Source: an uncultured Lachnoclostridium sp.
GTDB taxonomy: Bacteria; Bacillota; Clostridia; Lachnospirales; Lachnospiraceae
Direction: 5' to 3'
NCBI GenBank assembly: GCA_946402335.1
Contig: CAMIWE010000005.1
Coordinates: 1 to 57,864, forward strand
Length of the DNA stretch: 57,864 bases
Made by a program: the position numbers and the translations under genes
Shown here: piece by piece, positions 6,635 to 14,647 of the stretch
How the letters are laid out: each line of letters starts with the position of its first letter
Position numbering within the stretch: position 1 is the stretch's first letter
The notes under the pieces: generated by a model
Told to the model about the DNA's origin: nothing
Seen by the model: only the letters and a program-made list of their open reading frames with translations
The model's database searches: none

Positions 6635-7978
6635 GTGGCTTTTGAAAGCTTATCGGATAAACTGCAAAACGTATTCAAGCGTCTGCGCGGCAAGGGACGT
6701 CTGACGGAAGCCGACGTAAAGGAAGCACTCCGTGAGGTCAAGCTTGCACTCTTAGAGGCGGACGTAAACTTTAAAGTTGTAAAGCAGTTCATCAGCTCGG
6801 TACAGGAACGTGCCGTAGGCCAGGATGTAATGACCAGTCTGACCCCGGGTCAGATGGTTATCAAAATCGTAAATGAGGAAATGATCGCTCTGATGGGGTC
6901 GGAAACGACCGAGATCACACTCCGTTCCGGTGAGACAACCGTGATCATGATGTGCGGTCTTCAGGGTGCAGGTAAAACGACAACGGCAGCCAAACTTGCC
7001 GGAAAGTTTAAGGCACAGGGCAAAAAGCCTTTGCTGGTTGCCTGCGACATCTACCGTCCGGCAGCCATTGACCAGTTGAAGGTCAATGCGGAGAAGCAGG
7101 GCGTACCGTGCTTTGCAATGGGAACCGGGTACAGCCCCGTTACGATTGCAAAGGCAGCATTAGAGCATGCCAAGAAGGAAGGACTGAACGTTGTTATCCT
7201 CGATACCGCAGGACGTCTTCACATCGACGAACAGCTGATGGAAGAGCTGCAGAGCATCAAGAAGGAAGTAACGGTTCATCATACGGTATTGACGGTGGAT
7301 GCCATGACCGGTCAGGACGTTTTAAATGTGGCGACCACATTTGACGAAAAGATCGGAATCACCGGCGTCATTCTTACCAAGCTTGACGGCGATACAAGAG
7401 GCGGTGCGGCACTTTCCATCCGTGCCGTGACCGGAAAGCCGATTCTCTATGTCGGCATGGGCGAGAAACTCAGTGATCTGGAACAGTTTTATCCGGACCG
7501 CATGGCTTCGAGAATTCTCGGCATGGGCGATGTGCTTACGCTGATTGACAAGGTGCAGGCCGAAGTCGACGAGCAGAAAGCACTCGAGATGGAGAAGAAG
7601 TTCCGCCGGAACGAATTTGACTTCAACGATTTCTATGAGCAGATCCAACAGATGAAGAAGATGGGCGGAATTCAGAGCATTCTCTCCATGATGCCCGGAA
7701 TCGGCGGACAGCTCGGCAATGTGGAAATCGATGATGACGCGTTCAAGAAGACGGAGGCGATTATCTGCTCCATGACCAAAAAGGAGCGGGAGAAGCCCGA
7801 TATCATCACACCGCCGAGAAAACGGCGTATCGCAAACGGCGCAGGCGTGGACATCGCGGAAGTAAACCGGCTGATGAAGCAGTTTGAGCAGTCGAAGAAG
7901 ATGATGAAACAGATGAACGGAATGATGAAGGGCGGCAAATTCGGACGCCGCGGCGGCAAATTCCCGTTCGGTTTTTAA
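6635..7978 (+). CDS. ffh: Signal recognition particle GTPase Ffh (SRP54)
   Basis: Binds signal peptides of nascent membrane proteins together with SRP RNA and delivers ribosomes to FtsY at the membrane. The 447-residue protein has the N domain (residues 1-~95) and the G domain with P-loop GLQGAGKTTTAAKLAGKFK. G3 is DTAGR and G4 is TKLDGDTRGGAALS. The Met-rich M domain contains MMPGIGGQ and the tail KKMMKQMNGMMKGGKF. The start is GTG 6635, preceded by AGGAGGATATCGCA. It sits between ylxM and rpsP, the classical Firmicutes order. The SRP RNA gene is not in this window. Confidence 0.98.
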   Translation: MAFESLSDKLQNVFKRLRGKGRLTEADVKEALREVKLALLEADVNFKVVKQFISSVQERAVGQDVMTSLTPGQMVIKIVNEEMIALMGSETTEITLRSGETTVIMMCGLQGAGKTTTAAKLAGKFKAQGKKPLLVACDIYRPAAIDQLKVNAEKQGVPCFAMGTGYSPVTIAKAALEHAKKEGLNVVILDTAGRLHIDEQLMEELQSIKKEVTVHHTVLTVDAMTGQDVLNVATTFDEKIGITGVILTKLDGDTRGGAALSIRAVTGKPILYVGMGEKLSDLEQFYPDRMASRILGMGDVLTLIDKVQAEVDEQKALEMEKKFRRNEFDFNDFYEQIQQMKKMGGIQSILSMMPGIGGQLGNVEIDDDAFKKTEAIICSMTKKEREKPDIITPPRKRRIANGAGVDIAEVNRLMKQFEQSKKMMKQMNGMMKGGKFGRRGGKFPFGF

Positions 7979-8047
7979 GGTTCGATATACGAATCCCTTT
8001 GGATTTTTATATACTAAGTACGGAACACTTTAAGGAGGTGAAACAAT

Positions 8048-8293
8048 ATGGCAGTTAAGATTCGTTTGAGAAGAATGGGTGAGAAGCATGCTCCGTTTTA
8101 CAGAGTAATCGTTGCAGACGAGAGATCCCCCAGAGACGGTAGATTTATCGAAGAAATCGGCACCTATGATCCTACTAAGGAGCCTATGACTTTCAAGGTT
8201 GACGAGGAAGCCGCTAAGAAGTGGCTTGCAAGCGGTGCACAGCCTACCGAGACCGTTGCCAAGTTGTTCAAGAAGGCCGGCATTCAGAAGTAA
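8048..8293 (+). CDS. rpsP: 30S ribosomal protein S16
   Basis: Small-subunit assembly protein of 81 residues, starting [20 protein letters not shown], which is the hallmark S16 N-terminus, with the family block [16 protein letters not shown]. The TAAGGAGGTG Shine-Dalgarno is very strong, as expected for a ribosomal gene. A TATACT -10-like hexamer (8010-8015) lies upstream, but its -35 is poor, so transcription probably comes mainly from the ylxM promoter. Codon use is more biased than in its neighbours. KhpA follows after 13 bp. Confidence 0.98.
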   Translation: MAVKIRLRRMGEKHAPFYRVIVADERSPRDGRFIEEIGTYDPTKEPMTFKVDEEAAKKWLASGAQPTETVAKLFKKAGIQK

Positions 8294-8306
8294 TGGGAGG
8301 ACCGCA

Positions 8307-8540
8307 ATGAAAGAATTAGTTGAAGTGATTGCAAAATCACTGGTCACAAAATCCGACCAGGTTGTTGTCACCGAGACCGTTTCCGAAGACGGCAGCATTA
8401 TTCTGGAGCTCAGAGTTGCTCCTGAGGATATGGGCAAAGTCATCGGAAAGCAGGGACGCATTGCGAAAGCACTCCGTGCTGTTGTGAAGGTCGCGGCAAC
8501 GAAGGAAGATAAGAAAGTTGATGTAGTAATCGTGCAGTAA
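8307..8540 (+). CDS. khpA: KhpA, KH-domain RNA-binding protein
   Basis: A 77-residue single KH-domain protein (YlqC family), partner of KhpB in RNA binding and cell-envelope control in Gram-positive bacteria. The KH core with the GxxG loop is visible as GKVIGKQGRIAKALRAVVK. The start is ATG 8307 behind GGGAGGACCGCA. A longer frame runs upstream through rpsP but is not needed. The usual position between rpsP and rimM is kept. A strong terminator follows immediately (8548-8588), so rimM must depend on readthrough or its own promoter. Confidence 0.95.
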   Translation: MKELVEVIAKSLVTKSDQVVVTETVSEDGSIILELRVAPEDMGKVIGKQGRIAKALRAVVKVAATKEDKKVDVVIVQ

Positions 8541-8547
8541 CTTCTGC

Positions 8548-8588
8548 GGGCTGTAAAACAGGCCGGTTCTGTTTTTCAGCCCGTTTTT
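8548..8588 (+). terminator. Intrinsic terminator after khpA
   Basis: GGGCTGTAAAACAG (8548-8561) pairs with CTGTTTTTCAGCCC (8569-8582), a 14-bp stem with one mismatch, loop GCCGGTT, followed by GTTTTT. It splits the rpsP-rimM-trmD gene series. Confidence 0.85.
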
Positions 8589-8605
8589 CCTACCTTCGGG
8601 CCGTT

Positions 8606-8625
8606 TTCCGTCCGGTAGGACGGAA
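8606..8625 (+). other. Perfect 8-bp stem with a GGTA tetraloop in the rimM leader
   Basis: TTCCGTCC (8606-8613) and GGACGGAA (8618-8625) flank the loop GGTA. An alternative pairing exists: CCTACC (8589-8594) with GGTAGG (8614-8619) would break the first hairpin. There is no T tract. A TACAAT -10-like hexamer lies at 8658-8663 without a good -35. The region may hold the rimM promoter and leader. Confidence 0.45.
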
Positions 8626-8707
8626 TCTTCCGGCTGTTTCGCCGTCTGGCAGCATAGTACAATCGGGCATTAAACGGCACGGATTGGAAACATTGAGAGG
8701 AAAGAAT

Positions 8708-9217
8708 ATGGAAGACAAACTCAGAGTCGGGGTGTATACCACTACCCACGGAGTACATGGAGAAATCAAGGTTTATCCGACAACGGACGACCCCGAACGT
8801 TTTCACAAGGGGCTCCCGCTTTATCTGGACGTACCGGGAAAGCAGATTCCGTTAACGGTGGAACACGTCAAGTATTTCAAGAACATGGTTATCCTGAAAT
8901 TTGAGGGAATCAATTCCATTAACGATATTGAACGCTACAAGGGACATGATCTTCTGGTTGACCGGGAGCATGCGGTACCGCTTGCCGAGAACGAGTATTT
9001 CATCTGCGACGCCATCGGAAGTGACGTAGTGGACGAAGACGGAAAGAAGATCGGAGAATTGAAGGACGTTTTGCAGACTGCCGCCAACGACGTATTTGTC
9101 ATTGGCCTGCCAAACGGAAAGGAAGCATTGTTTCCGGTCATTCCGGACTGCGTAAAGGACGTCAATACCGCGGAAAAGCGGATTGTCGTGCATGTCATGA
9201 AAGGATTGTTGGATTAG
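8708..9217 (+). CDS. rimM: 16S rRNA processing protein RimM
   Basis: Assists maturation of the 30S head around S19. The 169-residue protein has the RimM N-terminal barrel (VGVYTTTHGVHGEIKVYPTTDDPERF) and the C-terminal PRC-barrel (YFICDAIGSDVVDEDGKKIGELKDVL). The family-typical ending reads LFPVIPDCVKDVNTAEKRIVVHVMKGLLD. The start is ATG 8708 behind GAGAGGAAAGAAT. The gene follows a terminator and a hairpin-rich 120-bp spacer. TrmD follows with a 67-bp gap, the usual order. Confidence 0.96.
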   Translation: MEDKLRVGVYTTTHGVHGEIKVYPTTDDPERFHKGLPLYLDVPGKQIPLTVEHVKYFKNMVILKFEGINSINDIERYKGHDLLVDREHAVPLAENEYFICDAIGSDVVDEDGKKIGELKDVLQTAANDVFVIGLPNGKEALFPVIPDCVKDVNTAEKRIVVHVMKGLLD

Positions 9218-9284
9218 CGCAGAAAGACAAATGCGAAGCGGGCACGGACAAAGAACGGTCCGAAGCCTTCGGAAGGACGGTTTT

Positions 9285-10043
9285 ATGAATTTTTATGTGA
9301 TGACGCTGTTCCCGGAAATGGTATCCGAGGGACTGCATACAAGCATAATGGGACGCGCAATGGATGCGGGGATCATCCGGCTTGAGACGGTCAATATCCG
9401 CGATTATACGCTTGATAAGCACCGCCATACCGATGATTATCCGTACGGCGGAGGAGCCGGTATGGTTATGAGCCCGGAGCCGATCAAACGCTGCTATGAC
9501 GCCATTATGGAGAAACGTAACTCCGAAAAGAAGCCGCGCGTAATCTATCTGACGCCCTGGGGAAAAGTATTCGACCAGAATATGGCGAAGGAACTGGCTG
9601 AAGAGGAAGACCTGATCTTCTTATGCGGGCACTATGAAGGCGTGGATGAGCGCGTTTTGAACGAAATCGTGACCGACCCGGTATCCATCGGAGATTATGT
9701 GCTTTCCGGCGGCGAACTTCCGGCGATGGTCATGATCGATGCCGTTTCGAGAATGGTTCCCGGGGTACTTTCGAACGAGGAAAGCGGCATGACGGAAAGC
9801 TTTGAAAACAGTCTTTTGGAGTATCCGCAGTATACAAGACCGGAAGTCTGGATGGAGCAGAAAGTGCCGGAGGTATTGCTTTCCGGCAACCATCAGAAGA
9901 TTGCCGAATGGCGGGAGGAACGGTCCATTGACCGTACCTTGCAGTACCGCCCCGAATTAATGGACAAGGCGGTTCTCAGTAAAAAAGGCGGAAAATACTA
10001 CCGCTTACGTCAAAAAGAAGCTGTCGGGCAGGAAAAGGAGTAA
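9285..10043 (+). CDS. trmD: tRNA (guanine-N1)-methyltransferase TrmD
   Basis: Makes m1G37 in tRNAs with G36, preventing +1 frameshifting. At 252 residues it has normal family length, with the trefoil-knot SPOUT motifs LCGHYEGVDERVLNEIV and SIGDYVLSGGELPAMVMIDAVSR. The N-terminus MNFYVMTLFPEMVSEGL is canonical and fixes the start at ATG 9285. In most Firmicutes rplS follows at once. Here two YD-repeat genes stand between them, more than 3.4 kb. Confidence 0.97.
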   Translation: MNFYVMTLFPEMVSEGLHTSIMGRAMDAGIIRLETVNIRDYTLDKHRHTDDYPYGGGAGMVMSPEPIKRCYDAIMEKRNSEKKPRVIYLTPWGKVFDQNMAKELAEEEDLIFLCGHYEGVDERVLNEIVTDPVSIGDYVLSGGELPAMVMIDAVSRMVPGVLSNEESGMTESFENSLLEYPQYTRPEVWMEQKVPEVLLSGNHQKIAEWREERSIDRTLQYRPELMDKAVLSKKGGKYYRLRQKEAVGQEKE

Positions 10044-10052
10044 CGAAGAAGG

Positions 10053-10085
10053 TGTTATCCGTATGCGGTGCGATGCAGGATAACA
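10053..10085 (+). other. Stem-loop between trmD and the first YD-repeat gene
   Basis: TGTTATCC (10053-10060) and GGATAACA (10078-10085) form a perfect 8-bp stem with a 17-nt loop and no T tract. A second small hairpin (GCGG with CCGC, near 10100-10115) comes just before the ribosome site. These could mark the junction of an inserted segment or a regulatory leader. Confidence 0.45.
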
Positions 10086-10137
10086 GGAGAAGACGGGATA
10101 AGCGGTGTTATGTGCCGCATGTTATGGGGGAGTAATT

Positions 10138-11682
10138 ATGTGGGACAGTGAAAACGAAGCGGATGCGATGATGGCAGAGGAGACAAACCGCCGGGAGAAA
10201 AGAATCTGGTTGTTTGCTTTGCTGGCGGTAGCATGTGCCGGTGTGATCATCAGCGGATGGTATTTCTATAAAAAGCCGAAGAAGATTAAGACGGAGGAAA
10301 TGATTGCAAGCCGGTCAAAAACGCTTCCGGTATATGAGATTCCGGAAATACCCGAAGACTGTGAACTCGAATTCAGAGTGGTAGAAACATACCTTACCGC
10401 TGACGGGAAGAGGACGAAAGTATATACGGCCGAATACGACCGGTTCGGGAACCGCTTACGGTATTCGGACTATTCGGAGCAGGAGAAGAAACTGGTCAGC
10501 CATGAACTGGACTACCGGACTTTTGACGAGCACGGCAGACTGACCATGGTAAAACATTACGAAGACGGAACCCGGGAGTATACCGGCATGACCCGTTTTG
10601 AATACCTGGAAGACGGATATATCTATAAAGAATACGACTGGAAGGACACCCTTACCGCAGAAATCCGGTATGATAACGAAGGAAATTTCGAATTCCTGCA
10701 TTTGAAAGAAGGCAAAAATGTTATTGAGAACCGCTATTTGCATGGGAGACTGTTGGAAGAACGGATGTTAACCGAAGAGGGCGAAACGGTCACGGAATAT
10801 GTTTACAACGAGAACGGGCAACATATTCTTTCAAAGGTGAAGGATTCCGATGGCGTGGAATGGAACAGTTACGAAGCGACTTTTTCAAAGGATGGTAAAA
10901 TACTTTGGGAGGCATATTACAGACGGGAAAAACCAGGGGACGGAGAACTGTCTGCTAAACGCGTCATGGAGAGCATGACGGAATACAGTTATACGGACGG
11001 AATAAAGACGCGGAAGTATTACCATTATATCAAAGACCAGCTTCGTCTTGCCGGGGAGGAAACCTATAACGAGAAAAACCAGCTTCTGAAACGGGTGGAA
11101 TACGATACCTATAATGACGGCAGGCCATCCCTCATCACAACCTGTGAGTATGACGCGGCCGGCAACCGGATTACCGAGACCGAGAAGGACGTAAACGGAC
11201 GGATCATACGCTTTTGGGAAAACCAATATGATGAGAAAAACCGTGAAATTAAATTCGTTATGGTCAGTTCCGATAATGTGATTGATTTATGGCGGGAAAC
11301 CGAATTTGATGATGCAAACAATGAAATGAAAGAGATTGTGAAGGACGGGCAGGGAAAGATTCAATTCTATTGTATTTATAGACAAAGCACCGATCCGTCC
11401 GGGCTGGTGACAATGTCGGAAATGAATTACCGTGAAGACGGTTCGATTTACTGTGATGAGGATGGATATAACGGATGTGTCCGGGAAATGGATGCTTATG
11501 ATAATATGATCCGGGTCATTTCCTATTTCAACGGAAAGCCGGCGGTCATGTATGAATATCAATATCAGGCATTTGCCGTACCGAAACAGCGATACGATTA
11601 CCCGGGCGAATATAGCGAAGACGGTGAATATGAACCGACGGCCGAGGGATTGTATAGTATATTCGGGCGAAAGCTGGATTGA
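10138..11682 (+). CDS. Membrane-anchored YD-repeat (RHS-like) protein 1
   Basis: A 514-residue single-pass protein: a short charged cytoplasmic N-terminus, a helix at about residues 22-43 (WLFALLAVACAGVIISGWYF), then a long extracytoplasmic region. That region is built of degenerate YD/MORN-like repeats, such as EYDRFGNRLRYSDYSE, RTFDEHGRLTMVKHYEDG, YNENGQHILSK and YDAAGNRITETEKDVNGRI. No toxin or RHS core-closing sequence is seen. The motif YEIPEIPEDCELEFRV after the helix and YQYQAFAVP near the end are shared with the next gene. The start is ATG 10138 behind GGGGGAG. Possible roles are carbohydrate binding or cell-surface contact; no function is assigned. Confidence 0.85.
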   Translation: MWDSENEADAMMAEETNRREKRIWLFALLAVACAGVIISGWYFYKKPKKIKTEEMIASRSKTLPVYEIPEIPEDCELEFRVVETYLTADGKRTKVYTAEYDRFGNRLRYSDYSEQEKKLVSHELDYRTFDEHGRLTMVKHYEDGTREYTGMTRFEYLEDGYIYKEYDWKDTLTAEIRYDNEGNFEFLHLKEGKNVIENRYLHGRLLEERMLTEEGETVTEYVYNENGQHILSKVKDSDGVEWNSYEATFSKDGKILWEAYYRREKPGDGELSAKRVMESMTEYSYTDGIKTRKYYHYIKDQLRLAGEETYNEKNQLLKRVEYDTYNDGRPSLITTCEYDAAGNRITETEKDVNGRIIRFWENQYDEKNREIKFVMVSSDNVIDLWRETEFDDANNEMKEIVKDGQGKIQFYCIYRQSTDPSGLVTMSEMNYREDGSIYCDEDGYNGCVREMDAYDNMIRVISYFNGKPAVMYEYQYQAFAVPKQRYDYPGEYSEDGEYEPTAEGLYSIFGRKLD

Positions 11683-11715
11683 TGAAGCAATGGACATGCG
11701 AGGGAGAAAAGAAAA

Positions 11716-13386
11716 ATGGGAGAAGAAAACAAAAAGAAAGGCATGCATATGACGAAGAAGAAGTTTGCGATTCTGATCACTTCGCTGGTCGGCATTGTGC
11801 TGGTCGGGTGGGGGCTGTTGGTCTTCGGAATCTTCAAAAAGGGGTTTTCGAAGTCGAAGTATGACAATATCGTAATCGGCAAATACGACATCCCCGATGT
11901 CCCGGAAGGGTATGCCCTTGTATTCCGGGAGACGGCAACTTATAAGAAAAGAGAAGGGGAAAGCAGAAAGCGTACTATGTCCGCTCAATACGATAAAAAC
12001 GGAAGGCTTCTGCATAAAACGGAGTATTCCGATAAAGGAAAGAAGACCTCCGAAACGGTATGCAATTATACCGCAAAAGGAAGTGTAATGAAGGAAACAA
12101 CGTACAACGAGAAGGGAAAGGCTGACAATATCCTGATCGAAATGTATGACGCAAATGACCAATTGACTTCCGTAAGGGAATTTGACGGCCAATCCCGCGA
12201 AATCCGTACGGAAGCCTATGAATATTATGGGGACGGAACCTGTTCCATGCAGGAAATCATAGAGAGAACATACTATGGGGAAGGCGATCCATACGTGGTA
12301 GGAGAGAAAACCTCTTATACGTATTATCCTAACGGACAGAAGGAACGCGCACTTATGACCGTGGAACAAAGCGGAGAGGTATTTCAGATCGAATCCTTCT
12401 GGGAAGAGGACGGCCGTCCGTTACAGGATTATGAAAAGAATTATTATAGCTACAGTTGTTATCGCTATGAATACAACGAGCAGGGGAAACTTGTTAAAAA
12501 AGAAGTCAAGTATAAGTATGCAAATTCACCGGACGAAGGGTATTCTCTGGTGGAAGAAAACGTTTATGCAAAAGACGAAAGGCTGACGAAGAAAACGTTA
12601 CGAGGCAGCAATTATTTTCTCGGTGGTAATCACACGATATATTATTATGATAAATTCGGAAATGTGATACGGGAATTGGATGTGTATTTCGATAACGAAG
12701 GAAACGTATCTGAGATATTGCGTGAAACGATTACTACCTATGATGGGAACGGAACGTTTCTGCATTCCGTTACGACCGAGAAAGAAAATCTCACAGAGGA
12801 AATAAACACGTTGCCAAATGGTGACCGTGAATACAAAAAGTATTCCTTCCGGGAGGATGGAAGCAGTTATCTTTCCGAAGAAGGCGTGTTCTTCATTAAG
12901 GATGAAATGGAACAAAGAAGAACGATTATAGCTTATACGGAAAGCGGCGAAATTGATCATGAGGTCCGATATGAATATGATGAAGAAGGAAATGAGACGA
13001 GGCGTATCGGGTTAGAAAAAATATACGAATTTGAGGACTATGTGGAAATCAGATTAAGCGGCAGAAAGCGGCCATTGAAGACGATTGTGAAGAACATGGA
13101 CGGGACAATAGAAAGATATCAGATCAAAGAGTATGATGCGGATATAGGATATTTTATCAGCGATAAAGTCTATTACGCAAAAGAAAACGGATTTGATGAA
13201 TATATCCAATATGTTAACGAATATGACGAATATGGTAATTATATAAGATATACTTATCATGAATATCTGGAGGAGGATGAACAGCCGGTTCTTGCTGTAG
13301 AGGAGCACCAGTATACTCCCTTTGTCATCCCGTTTGATCAGTTGCGTGCTGCAGAACGTAAAAAACTCGGGTTGAATGAAAAATAA
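11716..13386 (+). CDS. Membrane-anchored YD-repeat (RHS-like) protein 2
   Basis: A 556-residue paralogue of the preceding protein. A lysine-rich N-terminus leads into one membrane helix (FAILITSLVGIVLVGWGLLV). The conserved YDIPDVPEGYALVFRETATY motif and many YD-type repeats follow (QYDKNGRLLHKTEYSD, YNEQGKLVKKEVKY, YDKFGNVIRELDVYF, YDEEGNETRR). The C-terminal signature is HQYTPFVIP. The ATG at 11716 follows GGGAGAAAAGAAAA; Met codons at 11743 and 11749 are alternatives. It is 33 bp from its partner. The coding DNA is more AT-rich than the flanking ribosomal genes, which suggests different history. Function unknown. Confidence 0.85.
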   Translation: MGEENKKKGMHMTKKKFAILITSLVGIVLVGWGLLVFGIFKKGFSKSKYDNIVIGKYDIPDVPEGYALVFRETATYKKREGESRKRTMSAQYDKNGRLLHKTEYSDKGKKTSETVCNYTAKGSVMKETTYNEKGKADNILIEMYDANDQLTSVREFDGQSREIRTEAYEYYGDGTCSMQEIIERTYYGEGDPYVVGEKTSYTYYPNGQKERALMTVEQSGEVFQIESFWEEDGRPLQDYEKNYYSYSCYRYEYNEQGKLVKKEVKYKYANSPDEGYSLVEENVYAKDERLTKKTLRGSNYFLGGNHTIYYYDKFGNVIRELDVYFDNEGNVSEILRETITTYDGNGTFLHSVTTEKENLTEEINTLPNGDREYKKYSFREDGSSYLSEEGVFFIKDEMEQRRTIIAYTESGEIDHEVRYEYDEEGNETRRIGLEKIYEFEDYVEIRLSGRKRPLKTIVKNMDGTIERYQIKEYDADIGYFISDKVYYAKENGFDEYIQYVNEYDEYGNYIRYTYHEYLEEDEQPVLAVEEHQYTPFVIPFDQLRAAERKKLGLNEK

Positions 13387-13389
13387 TCC

Positions 13390-13418
13390 TTGCATTTTCC
13401 GTATCGGTATGTTAATAT
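13390..13418 (+). promoter_or_regulatory. Sigma-A promoter for rplS
   Basis: -35 TTGCAT (13390-13395), 17 bp spacer, -10 TAATAT (13413-13418), four bases after the stop of the YD-repeat gene. It gives rplS transcription independent of trmD. Confidence 0.75.
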
Positions 13419-13433
13419 ATGTTTCCGTGAGAC

Positions 13434-13483
13434 GCGGTGTTCCGCTGTGCTATGACTGGATTGCTTCGGCATGTAATATAGCA
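13434..13483 (+). other. Structured leader of the L19 mRNA
   Basis: GCGG/CCGC closes a small hairpin near 13435-13446. TGCTAT (13448-13453) then pairs with ATAGCA (13478-13483) around an internal stem-loop. Autoregulatory L19 leaders are known in Firmicutes. This region is in the right place and of the right size, but I could not match it base by base. Confidence 0.4.
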
Positions 13484-13521
13484 GAATGAAGACCGAAATA
13501 ATATATCAGGAGGTCAAAACA

Positions 13522-13875
13522 ATGACAAATTCAGAGTATCTGAAGAATCTGGAAGCTTCCCAGATCAAAGATGAGAAGTTTGACTTTGCCGTAGGCGACA
13601 CCGTACGCGTTGAGTCGAAGGTAAAGGAAGGAAACCGCGAAAGACTTCAGGCTTTCGAGGGTGTTGTAACGAAGAGACAGAACGGCGGCGTTCATGAGAC
13701 CTTTACCGTTCGTAAGATCAGCAACGGCTGCGGCGTAGAGAAGACCTGGCCTTTGAACAGCCCTGTTCTTGCAAGCGTAACCGTAGTTCGTCAGGGTAAA
13801 GTTCGCCGTGCGAAGCTGAATTACCTTCGTCAGAGAACCGGTAAGGCTGCAAAGGTTAAAGAAGCCGGACGTTAG
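13522..13875 (+). CDS. rplS: 50S ribosomal protein L19
   Basis: Large-subunit protein at the 30S-50S interface, 117 residues. Family signatures are [51 protein letters not shown] and [20 protein letters not shown]. The start is ATG 13522 behind AGGAGGTCAAAAC; an upstream in-frame ATG at 13486 would add 12 atypical residues. Codon bias is strong. It has its own promoter and terminator, because the usual link to trmD is broken by the YD-repeat genes. Confidence 0.97.
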   Translation: MTNSEYLKNLEASQIKDEKFDFAVGDTVRVESKVKEGNRERLQAFEGVVTKRQNGGVHETFTVRKISNGCGVEKTWPLNSPVLASVTVVRQGKVRRAKLNYLRQRTGKAAKVKEAGR

Positions 13876-13896
13876 TTCAAAATTTGATATTTTTCG

Positions 13897-13930
13897 AGTG
13901 CAGTTTCCGATTGGGAACTGCACTTTTTTT
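13897..13930 (+). terminator. Intrinsic terminator after rplS
   Basis: GTGCAGTTTCC pairs with GGGAACTGCAC (one G-U) around the loop GATT, followed by seven T (13924-13930). The next promoter's -35 begins two bases later. Confidence 0.92.
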
Positions 13931-13931
13931 G

Positions 13932-13960
13932 TTGAAAAAAACCGCGTATATTGGTATAAT
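13932..13960 (+). promoter_or_regulatory. Strong sigma-A promoter of the lepB-rbgA-rnhB operon
   Basis: -35 TTGAAA (13932-13937), 17 bp spacer, -10 TATAAT (13955-13960), with an extended -10 TGG just upstream. It probably drives the long gene series from lepB towards gpsA and beyond. Confidence 0.85.
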
Positions 13961-14009
13961 ATAATAGCTTATGTTCATAATCGGGGGCATATAGTTTCAG
14001 GAGGAAGAA

Positions 14010-14603
14010 ATGGCCGACAGATACGACTACTCGCATGCCGCGAGAAGGGAAAAATTTATCAGCATAATCTTTTCCGCGCTGTTCTGGATCGGGACGGTCG
14101 GAGGAGCAATTGTACTGGCGTTTCTGCTGGTTCATTTCGGGCTGGCGAAGACCACCGCGGATGCCTCCATGGAACCGACCCTGCAGGAGGGCGACCGTAT
14201 CCTGGTTGACCGCATGCGTTATCGGATTTTTAAACCGAAGCGGAACGACGTGATCGTGTTCTGCCAGGATGACAATCCGGACCGGAAGGACGCCTTTTAT
14301 AATATTAAACGTGTGGTCGGACTCCCCGGGGAAACGATTCAGATCAAAAACGGCGGAATCTATATTAACGGCAAGGAGATCACCGAAGAGGTCGCCGTCG
14401 ACCGGATGATGATCTCGGGTCTTGCAACCTACGAAGTAAAGTTGGGCGATGACGAGTTTTTTGTACTCGGGGATGCGCGGAACAGTTCCGAGGACAGCCG
14501 TTATGCGGCAATCGGAAATGTAAAGAAGAGCCAGATCATCGGCTATGCGTGGATCAGGCTTAACAAACCGGCATTTGTCAACAACTTAAACCAGGCGGAA
14601 TAA
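14010..14603 (+). CDS. lepB: Signal peptidase I
   Basis: Membrane serine protease that removes signal peptides from secreted proteins. A single N-terminal helix (about residues 18-46) is followed by the catalytic domain. Ser53 lies in ASMEPTLQEGD, and Lys100 in NIKRVVGLPGE forms the Ser/Lys dyad. The C-terminal box FVLGDARNSSEDSRYAAIG completes the family pattern. At 197 residues it is a typical Gram-positive SipS-type enzyme. The ATG at 14010 follows CAGGAGGAAGAA. RbgA follows after a 44-bp spacer that contains the hairpin ATCCGG/CCGGAT (14617-14635). Confidence 0.96.
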   Translation: MADRYDYSHAARREKFISIIFSALFWIGTVGGAIVLAFLLVHFGLAKTTADASMEPTLQEGDRILVDRMRYRIFKPKRNDVIVFCQDDNPDRKDAFYNIKRVVGLPGETIQIKNGGIYINGKEITEEVAVDRMMISGLATYEVKLGDDEFFVLGDARNSSEDSRYAAIGNVKKSQIIGYAWIRLNKPAFVNNLNQAE

Positions 14604-14647
14604 AGACGAAGGTTTGATCCGGAATCCGTCCGGATGGAAAGGCATAC

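Noticed and set aside
11287..12369. 360-codon minus-strand frame across the two YD-repeat genes
   Set aside because: It crosses the junction between two clear plus-strand genes and has a Phe/Ile/Arg-rich shadow composition.
10138..13386. RHS toxin or polymorphic toxin pair with immunity gene
   Set aside because: No RHS core-closing motif, no toxin domain and no secretion partner were seen; the C-termini are conserved between the two rather than variable.
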